Assembly: GCA_018821435.1 (NCBI GenBank)
Contig: JAHJME010000021.1
Location: forward strand, 1 to 64,000
Origin: Alphaproteobacteria bacterium
Lineage (GTDB): Bacteria > Pseudomonadota > Alphaproteobacteria > Caulobacterales > Caulobacteraceae
DNA: 64,000 nucleotides
Reading direction: 5' to 3'
Of the stretch, positions 28,073-36,058 are shown in pieces. The notes below the pieces were generated by a model. It was given only the letters and a program-made list of their open reading frames with translations, did not search any database and was not told the origin of the DNA. The position numbers and the translations under genes were made by a program. How positions within the stretch are numbered: position 1 is the stretch's first letter; every line of letters begins with the position of its first letter.

Positions 28073-29842
28073 GTGGCCACGATCAAGTCGCCCGAACCGG
28101 CCCTCGGCCTCACCGCCGACGCCCAGGGCATGCGGGTCCAGACCGCCCTGCTGCCCTATGCGTTGCTGGCGTTCGGCGTCTGTCTGCCGATCTTCGTCTG
28201 GGTCGCCAGTCACGCCGCCAACGTCGCCTGGATGAGCGCCAGCTTCGCCGCCTTCGCGGTGGGTTGGGGCGTGTTCTATGCCGCCGTGAACTGGCTGAAG
28301 ACGCCGGCTGCGACCGATCTACGCAGACGCGGCCTGGCGCACATCCTGTCCGGCCTGGTCTGGGCCCTGGCGATCGCCCAGCTGGCCCTCTTCGCCCAGT
28401 TCGCCGGACCGGTGCGCGAGACCCTGCTGCTGCTCACGCTGGGCGCGGCGATGATCTGCGTGGTCTTCACCACGCCCTGGCTGCCCAGCCTGCTGATCGT
28501 GGCGCCGGTCGCCATCGCCGGGCCGCTGATCGCGCTGTTCCTGGGCGGCGGCAGTCCCGCCATGGCCCAGCTGGCCCTCGCCGCCGCGGCCCTGGCGCTG
28601 GCCCTGGCCCTGCTGGTCAACCGCATCCTGCGCGGCCAGTTCGCGCTGGCCGCCGAGCGCGAGGTGCTGATCGCCGAGCGAGTCGAACAGGCCGAGTCCG
28701 CCCGCCGACTGGCCCGCTCCAAGTCCGACTTGGTCTCCACCCTCTCCGACGAGATCCGCAACGGCCTGACCGGCGTGGCCCACGTCCTGGCGTCGGCGGC
28801 CGGTCGCGGCCGTGCGGCCCCCACCCGCCAGCAGATCGGCGCCGCCCTGGACGCCGTGAACGACCTGCTGGCCGTGCTGGAGACCACCGTCGACGCCGAG
28901 AGCGCGGAGGCCGGCCGCCTGACCGTCGAGCCCAAGCCGGTGGACCTGACCGCCGTCGCCCGCGACCTGGTCCTGCTGAACCGCCCGGCGGCCGCGGCCA
29001 AGGGGCTGGAACTGGCGGTCCATGTCGACGCCGCCCTGGCCGACGGCCAAGGCTGCGCCATCGCCGATCCGGCCCGCGCCCGCCAGGTCCTGGCCGCCCT
29101 GATCGGCAACGCCGTGAAGTTCACGATGCGCGGGCGGGTCGAGGTGCGGCTGTCGCTGATCGGCGAGGACCGCATCGCCGTCGCCGTCGCCGACACGGGC
29201 CCCGGCCTCGCCGATCACGAACTGGCGGCCGCGCTCCGTCCGTTCGAGCGGGTGGCGCGGACCAGCGCGGGATCGTCCGGCGCGGGCCTGGGTCTGCCGC
29301 TGGCGGTCCAGCTGGCCAAGCTGATGGGCGGTGACCTGCGAGCCGAGAGCGCGCCGGGCGTCGGCAGCTGCTTCACCTTCGAACTGCCCTTCGATCCGGC
29401 CGCGCGCCTCGCCGTCGCGGAGCCTCTCCCGCAAGCCGTCGAGCGGCCGGGCCGCCGCCTGCGCATCCTCACCGTCGAGACCGACCCCCTCTCCGCCGCC
29501 ATGCTCCGCGCCAGCCTGGAGCAGCTCGGCCACCAGGTGGTCCACGCCGCCGACGGGGGCCGCGCAGTGGACCTCGCCCGCATCTGCGACCTGGACCTGG
29601 TGGTCGCAGACGGCGCGGCGACCATCGCCGCCCTGCGCGCCTTGACCGGAGCCGCCGCGCACACCCCCGTGGTCGCGCTCACCGCCGGCGACGACGCCGA
29701 GTCCCAGGCCGCGCTGGCCGCCGGCGCCGACGCCCTGCTGCGCCGCCCCGTGGCCGTTCCGGCCGCCGCGCGGGCCATCACCGAGGCCCTCTCGGCCAGC
29801 GCTGCGGGCAGGGCCGCCGCGAACGACCGCTCAGCGGCATAG
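28073..29842 (+). CDS. Hybrid histidine kinase with degenerate H box (pseudo-kinase)
   Basis: A 589-residue membrane sensor: five or six N-terminal helices (about 25-180), a HisKA-type dimerisation region, an ATPase domain (about 290-445) and a C-terminal receiver (about 463-575). The H box reads STLSDEIRNGLTG, with Asp226 where the phospho-accepting His should be (codon GAC at 28748). The ATPase keeps LIGNAVKF, DTGPGLAD and SSGAGLGLPLA. The receiver keeps the acidic pair (ETDP) and phospho-Asp (LVVADG) but has Arg for the conserved Lys (LRRPV). It should not autophosphorylate normally. GTG start behind AAGGGA. It is divergent from the second DUF2336 gene. Confidence 0.9.
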   Translation: MATIKSPEPALGLTADAQGMRVQTALLPYALLAFGVCLPIFVWVASHAANVAWMSASFAAFAVGWGVFYAAVNWLKTPAATDLRRRGLAHILSGLVWALAIAQLALFAQFAGPVRETLLLLTLGAAMICVVFTTPWLPSLLIVAPVAIAGPLIALFLGGGSPAMAQLALAAAALALALALLVNRILRGQFALAAEREVLIAERVEQAESARRLARSKSDLVSTLSDEIRNGLTGVAHVLASAAGRGRAAPTRQQIGAALDAVNDLLAVLETTVDAESAEAGRLTVEPKPVDLTAVARDLVLLNRPAAAAKGLELAVHVDAALADGQGCAIADPARARQVLAALIGNAVKFTMRGRVEVRLSLIGEDRIAVAVADTGPGLADHELAAALRPFERVARTSAGSSGAGLGLPLAVQLAKLMGGDLRAESAPGVGSCFTFELPFDPAARLAVAEPLPQAVERPGRRLRILTVETDPLSAAMLRASLEQLGHQVVHAADGGRAVDLARICDLDLVVADGAATIAALRALTGAAAHTPVVALTAGDDAESQAALAAGADALLRRPVAVPAAARAITEALSASAAGRAAANDRSAA

Positions 29843-29894
29843 GCGCCGCACGGTCACCTCCGTTACGGTGCGTTCCAAACGGGGGAATGTGCGC

Positions 29895-31091
29895 GTGCTG
29901 CTCAAGGGTCTGAAGGTCGTCGACTTCTCCGCCTACATCGCCGGTCCCGGCGCGTGTGGCATCCTCGCCGACTGGGGCGCCTCGGTGATCAAGGTCGAGC
30001 GACCGGGCGGCGACAACATGCGCCACGTCTTCGCCGACCTGGCCAAGGACCTGGGCGCGAACCCGACGTTCGAGCTCGACAACCGCGGCAAGCGCGGCGC
30101 GGTCCTCGACATCTCCAAGCCGGCCGGCCGTGACGCCCTGGCCAAGCTGGCGGCCGAGGCCGACGTGTTCCTGACCAATGTCCGGCCCGTCTCGCTGAAG
30201 AAGCACGGTCTGGACGATGTGACCCTGCGCAAGATCAACCCGCGCCTCGTCTACGCCGTGATCACCGGCTACGGCTTGGAGGGTCCCGAGGCGCATCTGC
30301 CCGGCTTCGACGTCACCGCCTTCTGGGCCCGCGCCGGGGTGGGCTACATGACGGCCCCCAAGGGCGCCGAGCCGTTCCTGCGCACGACCGGCGTCGGCGA
30401 CCACGCGACCTCGCTGGCGACCGTCTCGGCGATCCTGGCCGCGCTCTATGAGCGCAACAGCACGGGCGAAGGCCGGCTGGTGCAGACCTCGCTGCTGGCG
30501 TCGGGGGTCTACCTCACCAGCTCCGACCTGGCGGTCCAGCTGAAGTTCGGCCGCGTCGCCTCGGTGCGCCAGCGCGCCAACCCGATGAACGCCATCTCCA
30601 ACTACTATCAGAGCGCCGACGGGCGGTGGTTCGTCCACAACCCGCGCGGCACGGGCGGCGGCTGGGAAGCGTTCTGCGCCGCCGCGGGCCGGTCCGACCT
30701 GGTCGACGACGAACGGTTCGCCAACGGCAAGGCCCGGCGGTTGAACGCGGTCGCCCTGTCCGCCGAGCTGGATCTGGGCTTCGGCGCCCTGCCCTTCGCC
30801 GAGATCGCGCGCCGGCTGGACGCCGCCGACCTGGTCTGGGCGCCGATGCAGACCCCCGCCGAGGTCGCCGCCGATCCGCAGATCGCGGCCGCCGGGGCCT
30901 TCGTCGAAGTCGAGGACGGCCAGGGCGGCACGTTCCGCTCCCCGGCCTCTCCGGCCCGCTTCCCGGGCGCCGACGTCGATCGCCTGCCGCCCGCGCCGGG
31001 GCTGGGCGAGCACACGCGCGAAGTCCTGGCCGAAATCGGCTATGGCGCGGCGGAGATCGAGGCGATGTTCGCGGACGGCGCCGCGGCCTGA
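29895..31091 (+). CDS. Family III CoA-transferase (CaiB/BaiF)
   Basis: A 398-residue enzyme that moves CoA between acids or racemises 2-methylacyl-CoA. It has the family start LLKGLKVVDFSAYIAGPGACGILADWGASVIKVERPGGD, here quoted in parts: VVDFSAYIAGPG and WGASVIKVERP. The rest includes NRGKRGAVLDIS and the central LVYAVITGYG. GTG 29895 is chosen because GGGGGA lies 8 bases upstream; the frame is open to 29868. It could be a formyl- or succinyl-CoA transferase or racemase; the substrate is not clear. It is 53 bases after the kinase gene. Confidence 0.88.
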   Translation: MLLKGLKVVDFSAYIAGPGACGILADWGASVIKVERPGGDNMRHVFADLAKDLGANPTFELDNRGKRGAVLDISKPAGRDALAKLAAEADVFLTNVRPVSLKKHGLDDVTLRKINPRLVYAVITGYGLEGPEAHLPGFDVTAFWARAGVGYMTAPKGAEPFLRTTGVGDHATSLATVSAILAALYERNSTGEGRLVQTSLLASGVYLTSSDLAVQLKFGRVASVRQRANPMNAISNYYQSADGRWFVHNPRGTGGGWEAFCAAAGRSDLVDDERFANGKARRLNAVALSAELDLGFGALPFAEIARRLDAADLVWAPMQTPAEVAADPQIAAAGAFVEVEDGQGGTFRSPASPARFPGADVDRLPPAPGLGEHTREVLAEIGYGAAEIEAMFADGAAA

Positions 31092-31097
31092 CCAGGC

Positions 31098-31946
31098 TCA
31101 GCTCTCGCGGCCGTCCGACAGCATCTTCAGCATTTCGCTGGTGAACAGCGAGCCGGTCAGGCGGCTGCCGACGCCGGCCTGGTCGGCGGGCTGGGAACCC
31201 TTCAGGATCATCGCGATCAGCGCGTCCTGCTCGCGCTCGCGCACGCTGCGCCGCGTCGAGGCGTATTGGATGAAGCCGCCGTCCACCGGATCGGGCTCGA
31301 CCGCGCGAGGGCCCATCGCCGGCTGGCCGCCGCCCGACTTGGTCAGGTTGGCGTAGACCTCGCCCACGGTCTTCGGCTGGCCGTCGCGATAGAAGATCGA
31401 GCGATTGGCCCGCGCGGCGTCGGGGAACAGCGAGGCGGCCGAAGCGCCGGGCTGGCTCTCGGCGGCCTTGATCAGCTTGGCGGAACCTGCCGGACCCAGG
31501 AAGTGGGCGACATAGAGTTCGCCGGAGGTCGGCGACCGGCCCACCCGGCCCTTCAGATAGGCGGCGTGGTCGGCCGTCAGCTCGCCGGCCATCAATGAGG
31601 CGGCGTGCGGGTCCAGCTTCAGGTCCATGACCGCGCGCTTCGCCTCGCCGTCGGCGACGCGATAGCGGCCGTCCGCCCCTTGCGTGATCAGGTCGGCATA
31701 GCGGGCATAGCCGTGCTTGGAGCCATGCTGCTTCAGGGTCGACAGCCAGGTCTGATCCACGAACTGGAACAGGCCGGCGGCCGAGGAGGTGGATGCCTGG
31801 GCGCGCGGGTTGAAGCTGCTTTCGCGGCCCGCGGTCTTCATCAGGAATCCGAAATCGACCCCCGTCGCCTGGGAGGCGCGTTGGATCGCAGCTTCGACGA
31901 TGCCCCGGATTCCCTGGACGGCCATGCGCCAGGAGTCGTCGATCAT
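31098..31946 (-). CDS. Lytic transglycosylase (SLT domain) protein
   Basis: A 282-residue peptidoglycan-cleaving enzyme. The SLT-like start has the catalytic glutamate (Glu42 in AGRESSFNP) followed by SAAGLFQFVDQTWL, and AHFLGPAGSAKLIKA in the second half, as in Caulobacter-type transglycosylases of the FlgJ-like group. I see no signal peptide after ATG 31946; a longer frame begins at GTG 32024 and could add 26 residues. A TTAA-rich site just upstream (31949-31972) may be a CtrA box. It is convergent with the CoA-transferase gene (6-base gap). Confidence 0.85.
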   Translation of the reverse strand: MIDDSWRMAVQGIRGIVEAAIQRASQATGVDFGFLMKTAGRESSFNPRAQASTSSAAGLFQFVDQTWLSTLKQHGSKHGYARYADLITQGADGRYRVADGEAKRAVMDLKLDPHAASLMAGELTADHAAYLKGRVGRSPTSGELYVAHFLGPAGSAKLIKAAESQPGASAASLFPDAARANRSIFYRDGQPKTVGEVYANLTKSGGGQPAMGPRAVEPDPVDGGFIQYASTRRSVREREQDALIAMILKGSQPADQAGVGSRLTGSLFTSEMLKMLSDGRES

Positions 31947-31948
31947 GG

Positions 31949-31972
31949 TTAACACCCAGCTAACCCTGTTAA
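31949..31972. promoter_or_regulatory. Candidate CtrA-like TTAA-spaced site
   Basis: The bases 31949-31963 read TTAA, 7 bases, CTAA, and a third TTAA lies at 31969-31972. CtrA binds TTAA-N7-TTAA in Caulobacter. The match is one base short of consensus and lies directly upstream of the transglycosylase start and 100 bases from tonB. Confidence 0.35.
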
Positions 31973-32060
31973 CGGACTTCGCCGCCGCGCCACGAGTTCT
32001 CGCCATATTACCGCTGTAATTCACCTGCGAACTACAAGTGTAAATCGCTTGGAGCCCGCC

Positions 32061-32741
32061 ATGGTCATCCGTCAGACAACCCCCTTCGACTTCGTCGCTC
32101 CCCGTCGGCGCATGTCCCGCACGACGAGCCTCGTCGTCGCCGGCTCGCTAGGCCTGCACGCCTTGGTCGCCGCCTACCTCGCCATGATGCAGTTTGCGCC
32201 GCCCAAGGCGCCGATGGTGGACGACGCGCCGCCAGTCCTCGTCGACCTCCTGCCGAAGAAGATCGAGCCGCCACCCCCGCCGAAGCCGCAGCAACAGCGC
32301 GTCGTCTCGCCTCGCCAGCCGGTCATCCCCAACGTCCCGATCCCCGTGGCGCCGACCCCCATCGCGCCGGTCATCGACCCGCCCCAGACTCTGGGACCGG
32401 TGACCGTCGATCCGCCAACGCCCGTGACGCCGCCCAGCCCACCTGACATCCGCAACCCCACCTGGCTTAAGAAGCCCGGCGGCGACGAGATGGCGCGCTT
32501 CTATCCCGACCGTGCGGTGCGGATGGAGCAGGAAGGCAAGGCGATCATCTCCTGCGAGGTCACCGACGCGGGCGCCGTCTCGGCCTGCCGGGTCGCGTCC
32601 GAGACCCCCGCCGACATGGGTTTCGGCGCCGCGGCGCTGAAGCTGGCCAAGTACTTCAGGATGAGCCCCCAGACCGTGGACGGCCGCGCCGTCGGCGGCG
32701 CCCAGGTCTCGATCCCGATCGTGTTCAAGCTGCCGAAGTAG
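32061..32741 (+). CDS. tonB: TonB family energy-transducing protein
   Basis: Links the proton motive force to outer-membrane receptors. The 226-residue protein has one N-terminal membrane helix (about 24-45), a long proline-rich spacer (from [10 protein letters not shown] to [10 protein letters not shown], residues 70-135) and a TonB C-terminal domain ([20 protein letters not shown] to IPIVFKLPK). ATG 32061 has GGAG six bases upstream. No exbB or exbD is adjacent. The toxin-like operon begins on the opposite strand just after its 3' end. Confidence 0.93.
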   Translation: MVIRQTTPFDFVAPRRRMSRTTSLVVAGSLGLHALVAAYLAMMQFAPPKAPMVDDAPPVLVDLLPKKIEPPPPPKPQQQRVVSPRQPVIPNVPIPVAPTPIAPVIDPPQTLGPVTVDPPTPVTPPSPPDIRNPTWLKKPGGDEMARFYPDRAVRMEQEGKAIISCEVTDAGAVSACRVASETPADMGFGAAALKLAKYFRMSPQTVDGRAVGGAQVSIPIVFKLPK

Positions 32742-32753
32742 CCGTGGCCAGCG

Positions 32754-32775
32754 CCCCGCCACCTAACCGGCGGGG
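32754..32775. terminator. 7-bp GC hairpin after tonB
   Basis: CCCCGCC at 32754-32760 pairs with GGCGGGG at 32769-32775 across an 8-base loop, 12 bases after the tonB stop and 23 bases before the end of the convergent island. It has no T run, so termination is inferred from position. Confidence 0.5.
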
Positions 32776-32797
32776 TGCTGTGGGCTGGAAGATCGGC

Positions 32798-33103
32798 TCA
32801 GAAAGGTTCGGTCCACGCGATGCGACGACGCCACCAACGGAGGATAGCGCGGACCAGGGCGAGAATAGTCCCGATCACCATGAGCAATAGCGGCAGAGGC
32901 GCCATGAAAATGACGAGGACGCCAAAGCCGGGAGCGTCCGAGTCGGTGGCGATACCCTGCCAGATCGGCGGAAACAGGGAGATCAAGAACATGACCAGAC
33001 CACCTCGAAACGGCCAGCCTCGGAACAGAAAGCCAATTCCCGCTGCGCCGTAGAGCAAGATGGTCAAGACCAAGACCGTGCCGGACTGATCGCCGAGAGT
33101 CAT
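32798..33103 (-). CDS. Small membrane protein of the toxin-like operon
   Basis: A 101-residue protein with three predicted membrane helices (about 8-28, 32-50 and 60-88) and a basic C-terminal tail (RWWRRR). It is the last gene of a four-gene minus-strand operon. Its ATG overlaps the stop of the previous lipoprotein gene (ATGA), so coupled translation is likely. A role in immunity to, or export of, the operon's toxin-like protein is possible but not shown. No family is recognised. Confidence 0.72.
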   Translation of the reverse strand: MTLGDQSGTVLVLTILLYGAAGIGFLFRGWPFRGGLVMFLISLFPPIWQGIATDSDAPGFGVLVIFMAPLPLLLMVIGTILALVRAILRWWRRRIAWTEPF

Positions 33104-33531
33104 CCTGCTGACAACGGCGCCGCGCGGCGTGCGCGCTTGCAGTCGACCAAAACCCGATAGGAGCGTCGTGCGCCATCCTTGCGCGCAGCGACACTAGCTT
33201 GCCGGACCACGCCTGCGGTCCCGTTCAAGGGGCACACGTTTACGGTCGTTGCATCGATCCACGCGATCGATGCTGGCGCCCAGATGCCTGTGAAGCTGCC
33301 TATTGGAACCCTTTCTGGCCAAGCTTTGCCGGGTTCCAACGCCGCTTCGAGGTACACTTCGTTGCGACGCCCCGCCTTCGGGCCGCCCGGCGCCTGGGGT
33401 TCGACGACGAGCGAGGCCGCATAGTCCGGGCTCACATAGGCAAACCGGGGATTGCGACCGCACCCTCCCAGCAACGCCGCGGCGATCACAACGGCGCCGA
33501 TCGCCCTCCGCCCCCGCATCATCGCCTTCAT
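33100..33531 (-). CDS. Lipoprotein B of the toxin-like operon (possible immunity protein)
   Basis: A 143-residue predicted lipoprotein (signal peptide ending GGC, Cys24). The mature part shares three blocks with the previous gene's product: SPDYAASLVVE, WIDATTVNVCPL and RRSYRVLVDC. The two are therefore paralogues, and the two conserved cysteines could form a disulfide. The ATG follows the previous stop codon directly (TAGATG), so translation is coupled. Periplasmic location is predicted. Immunity to the toxin-like protein is an inference from operon position only. Confidence 0.78.
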   Translation of the reverse strand: MKAMMRGRRAIGAVVIAAALLGGCGRNPRFAYVSPDYAASLVVEPQAPGGPKAGRRNEVYLEAALEPGKAWPERVPIGSFTGIWAPASIAWIDATTVNVCPLNGTAGVVRQASVAARKDGARRSYRVLVDCKRARRAAPLSAG

Positions 33532-34026
33532 CTAATGGCCCTTCGCGGACGCCGCGGGAAAATCGAAGCCCTCGACGCTAGGCTGCAGCTTCGGTTCGCC
33601 CACCCAGGCCGGCGTGCATTGCGCCACCACTTGGTAGGTGCGCCGCACGCCATCCTCACTGATCAAGGGCACGCTCAGTGGAAGGCGCTCATCACGGCGC
33701 AGAGGGCAGACGTTGACCGTCGTGTCGTCCAGCCATCCGAGGCCGTTGTTATTTTCGACAGGACCGAGGATGAACCTGTCATCGAACTTGCCGCCGGATA
33801 GGGAGAGCTCGCGCCGCGGCTCACCGTCTAGCGTGTCAAATTCCACCTCCAGTATCAGGCTAGCCGCCCGATCCGGACTGGGCGTCACGACATACTCCCT
33901 CGTTGGCTCGCAGGACGCGGCCACGAGAAGCATGAGCAGCACCAAGGCCAACAGCCCATGAGCCGCGACTCGCCAGAGGATCCGCGCCGATAACCAAGCG
34001 TACCGTCCCGCTTGACTAACGACCAT
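33532..34026 (-). CDS. Lipoprotein A of the toxin-like operon (possible immunity protein)
   Basis: A roughly 164-residue predicted lipoprotein from ATG 34026 (ATG 34047 and 34095 in the same frame are alternatives). A long hydrophobic segment ends in a lipobox (VAASC, about Cys39). The mature domain matches the lipoprotein B gene in SPDRAASLILE, WLDDTTVNVCPL and RRTYQVVAQC. The start overlaps the end of the toxin-like gene by at least 11 bases. It is the second gene of the operon. The family is not one I can name, and its base composition is less GC-rich than the neighbouring chromosome by eye. Confidence 0.78.
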   Translation of the reverse strand: MVVSQAGRYAWLSARILWRVAAHGLLALVLLMLLVAASCEPTREYVVTPSPDRAASLILEVEFDTLDGEPRRELSLSGGKFDDRFILGPVENNNGLGWLDDTTVNVCPLRRDERLPLSVPLISEDGVRRTYQVVAQCTPAWVGEPKLQPSVEGFDFPAASAKGH

Positions 34027-34780
34027 TGCGAGCACGTTGCCGGCCATACTCGTAACCGTCGGAGATGGCGCGCTGGTCGTAGGGATCATCGCCATAAGGC
34101 GGATAGAAGTGTCCGTCGCTGGCCTTCAACGGCCCGCCCGCGAGCGCGTTCTCCAGATTCGACTTTCGCTGCACGACCCCACCCGCGAACAACGCGATGT
34201 TCTTTGGAATGCCAAGGGCTTCCGCCGTCGCGCCGTAGCTGAAGTTGCCTTGATACTCGAGCGCGTTGGGGTCGGCTCGCCGCTCCGACGGCAGGTGCGT
34301 GTTCGCAAGCTCCGCGTTGCCGCGATCGTCCCACGCACCGCCGGCCTTCACCCGCTTGTACCAATTCACGCCGGCGGCTGACCGAAGGGCAGCCGTGGCC
34401 ACAGGCGCCGCAGCCTGGGCGTACCCGCTTAGCGCTCCGCCCATCTCGGCTTTCGTCTGCGCCCTTCGCCGATCCACCGTGGCTAGATCGACGGTACCAG
34501 GGCCGCTTCGCACCTGCGGTGTGGTCGAGCCCAGCAGCGCGTCGACAACCATGCCGGCCTTCGTCTCGGCAACACGCGCCTTTACGCGCTCCACGCCCGC
34601 CTTTACCCCGCTCGCGGCCTGCTGCACGCCCTTCGACACCGTCTGGACCATCTGACGCTGAGCGCGGAGCTTGGCCGCCTCCGCTTCTTCGCGCCGACGG
34701 TTCGTCTCGCGCCATCCGGCGGCTGCGCCCTCCCAAAGGTCTTCCAGGCCATCGAGCACGGTCCGGGGTGGGCTGGGCAT
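34016..34780 (-). CDS. Polymorphic toxin type 44 (Ntox44-like) domain protein
   Basis: A 254-residue protein. The C-terminal part (about 138-250) matches my memory of the Ntox44 family: WYKRVKAGGAWD, then YQGNFSYGATAEALG, AGGVVQ and YGDDPYDQRAISDGYEYG. Ntox44 is predicted to be a nuclease in bacterial polymorphic toxin systems. The N-terminal 130 residues are a charged helix or coiled coil (from about 25 to 75) and an Ala-rich spacer, with no signal peptide, PAAR, RHS or LXG domain. ATG 34780 has AGGAG 8 bases upstream. It heads a four-gene operon. No secretion-system gene is in the window. Confidence 0.8.
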   Translation of the reverse strand: MPSPPRTVLDGLEDLWEGAAAGWRETNRRREEAEAAKLRAQRQMVQTVSKGVQQAASGVKAGVERVKARVAETKAGMVVDALLGSTTPQVRSGPGTVDLATVDRRRAQTKAEMGGALSGYAQAAAPVATAALRSAAGVNWYKRVKAGGAWDDRGNAELANTHLPSERRADPNALEYQGNFSYGATAEALGIPKNIALFAGGVVQRKSNLENALAGGPLKASDGHFYPPYGDDPYDQRAISDGYEYGRQRARNGR

Positions 34781-34837
34781 GCGGGAGCTCCTGGACGAAA
34801 TGGGGGAAGCCCTCAGCCTCTCATCAACGGCTCGGCC

Positions 34838-34843
34838 TGTCAA
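34838..34843 (-). promoter_or_regulatory. Candidate -35 box upstream of the toxin-like operon
   Basis: On the minus strand the sequence TTGACA, a perfect -35 match, lies 58 bases before the ATG at 34780, in the 102-base gap after the acyl-CoA dehydrogenase gene. No clear -10 follows, so the start site is uncertain. It suggests the operon has its own promoter. Confidence 0.4.
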
Positions 34844-34882
34844 GAACAAACAGAGAACATCCTGCGCCGTTCCAGCGCAGAT

Positions 34883-36058
34883 TCAATAGCTTTTCGGCAG
34901 GCCCAGGACGCGTTCGGCGATGTAGTTGAGGATCATCTCGCGGCTGACCGGCGCCAGGCGGGCGATCATGGATTCGCGGAAGTAGCGCTCCACGTGAAAT
35001 TCCTTGGCGTAGCCCATGCCGCCGTGCGCCAGCACCGCCGCCTCGCAGGCGTTGAAGCCCGCCTCGCCGCCCAGGTACTTCGCCGCATTGGCCTCGGCGC
35101 CGCAGTCGCGGCCGGCGTCGTGCAGGGCCGCAGCCTTGAAGGCCACCAGGTTCGCAGCTTCCAGTTCGGCCCAGCTCTTAGCCAGCGGATGCGCCACGCC
35201 CTGGTTTTGGCCGATCGGCCGGCCGAACACGACCCGTTCCTTGGCATATGCGGCGGCCCGCTTCAGCGCCGCCCGGCCCAGCCCCACCGCCTCGGCGCCG
35301 ATCAGCACCCGCTCGGGGTTCAGCCCCTCCAGCAGGTAGTGGAAGCCCCGTCCCTCCTCGCCGATCAGGTCCTCGGCCAGCACGTGCAGGTCGTCGATGA
35401 AGACCGCGTTCGATTCCACCGCCTTGCGGCCCATCTTCGGGATCGGGGTCGCCTCGATCCGGCTGCGGTCGAAGTCGGTGTAGAACAAGCTCAGGCCCTC
35501 GGTGGGCCGCTTGACCTGGTCCTTGGGCGTGGTGCGCGCGATGATCAGCATCTTGGTCGCGCGCTGGGCGTTCGTCGTCCACATCTTCCGACCCGAGATG
35601 ACATAGCCGTCGTTGGTGCGGACGGCCTTGGTGGTCAGGCTGGTGGTGTCCAGGCCCGCGTCGGGTTCGGTGACCGCGAAGCACATCTTGTCCTGGCCCG
35701 AGATCAGCCGCGGCACGTGCGTCTTCCGCTGTGCCTCGCTGCCGAACTTCACCATCGGCATGGGCCCGAAAATATTCAGGTGCATGGCGCTGGCCCCGGA
35801 GAAGCCCGCTCCGCTCTCGGCCACCGCCTGCATGACGATGGCCGCCTCGGTCAGGCCCAGGCCCGCGCCGCCCAGTTCGGTGGGCATCGCTACCCCCAGC
35901 CAGCCCGCCTCGACCATCGCGGCCACGAAGGCCTCGGGGAACGCGCCGCTCTCATCGGTGCGGCGCCAGTAGTCGGCGTCGAACCGCTCGCACAGCCGGA
36001 CCACCGCGTCGCGGATCGCCTGTTGCTCGTCGGAGAACCAGAACCCGTTCATCGTCAT
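34883..36058 (-). CDS. Acyl-CoA dehydrogenase
   Basis: FAD enzyme that introduces a trans-2 double bond into an acyl-CoA. The 391-residue protein has the usual layout: an N-terminal helical domain (MNGFWFSDEQQAIRDAVVRL), a middle beta domain with FAVTEPDAGLDTTSL, and the C-terminal helical domain with ANEANAAKYLGGEAGFNACEA-type FAD contacts and a stretch VLAHGGMGYAKEFHVERYFR. The catalytic base is not identified with confidence. It overlaps the FAD oxidoreductase by four bases, which is an unusual partner for such an enzyme. Confidence 0.94.
   Translation of the reverse strand: MTMNGFWFSDEQQAIRDAVVRLCERFDADYWRRTDESGAFPEAFVAAMVEAGWLGVAMPTELGGAGLGLTEAAIVMQAVAESGAGFSGASAMHLNIFGPMPMVKFGSEAQRKTHVPRLISGQDKMCFAVTEPDAGLDTTSLTTKAVRTNDGYVISGRKMWTTNAQRATKMLIIARTTPKDQVKRPTEGLSLFYTDFDRSRIEATPIPKMGRKAVESNAVFIDDLHVLAEDLIGEEGRGFHYLLEGLNPERVLIGAEAVGLGRAALKRAAAYAKERVVFGRPIGQNQGVAHPLAKSWAELEAANLVAFKAAALHDAGRDCGAEANAAKYLGGEAGFNACEAAVLAHGGMGYAKEFHVERYFRESMIARLAPVSREMILNYIAERVLGLPKSY

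Noticed and set aside
32798..34780. Type II toxin-antitoxin system
   Set aside because: The toxin-like protein is 254 residues with a polymorphic-toxin-type C terminus, and its partners are lipoproteins and a membrane protein, not a small DNA-binding antitoxin.
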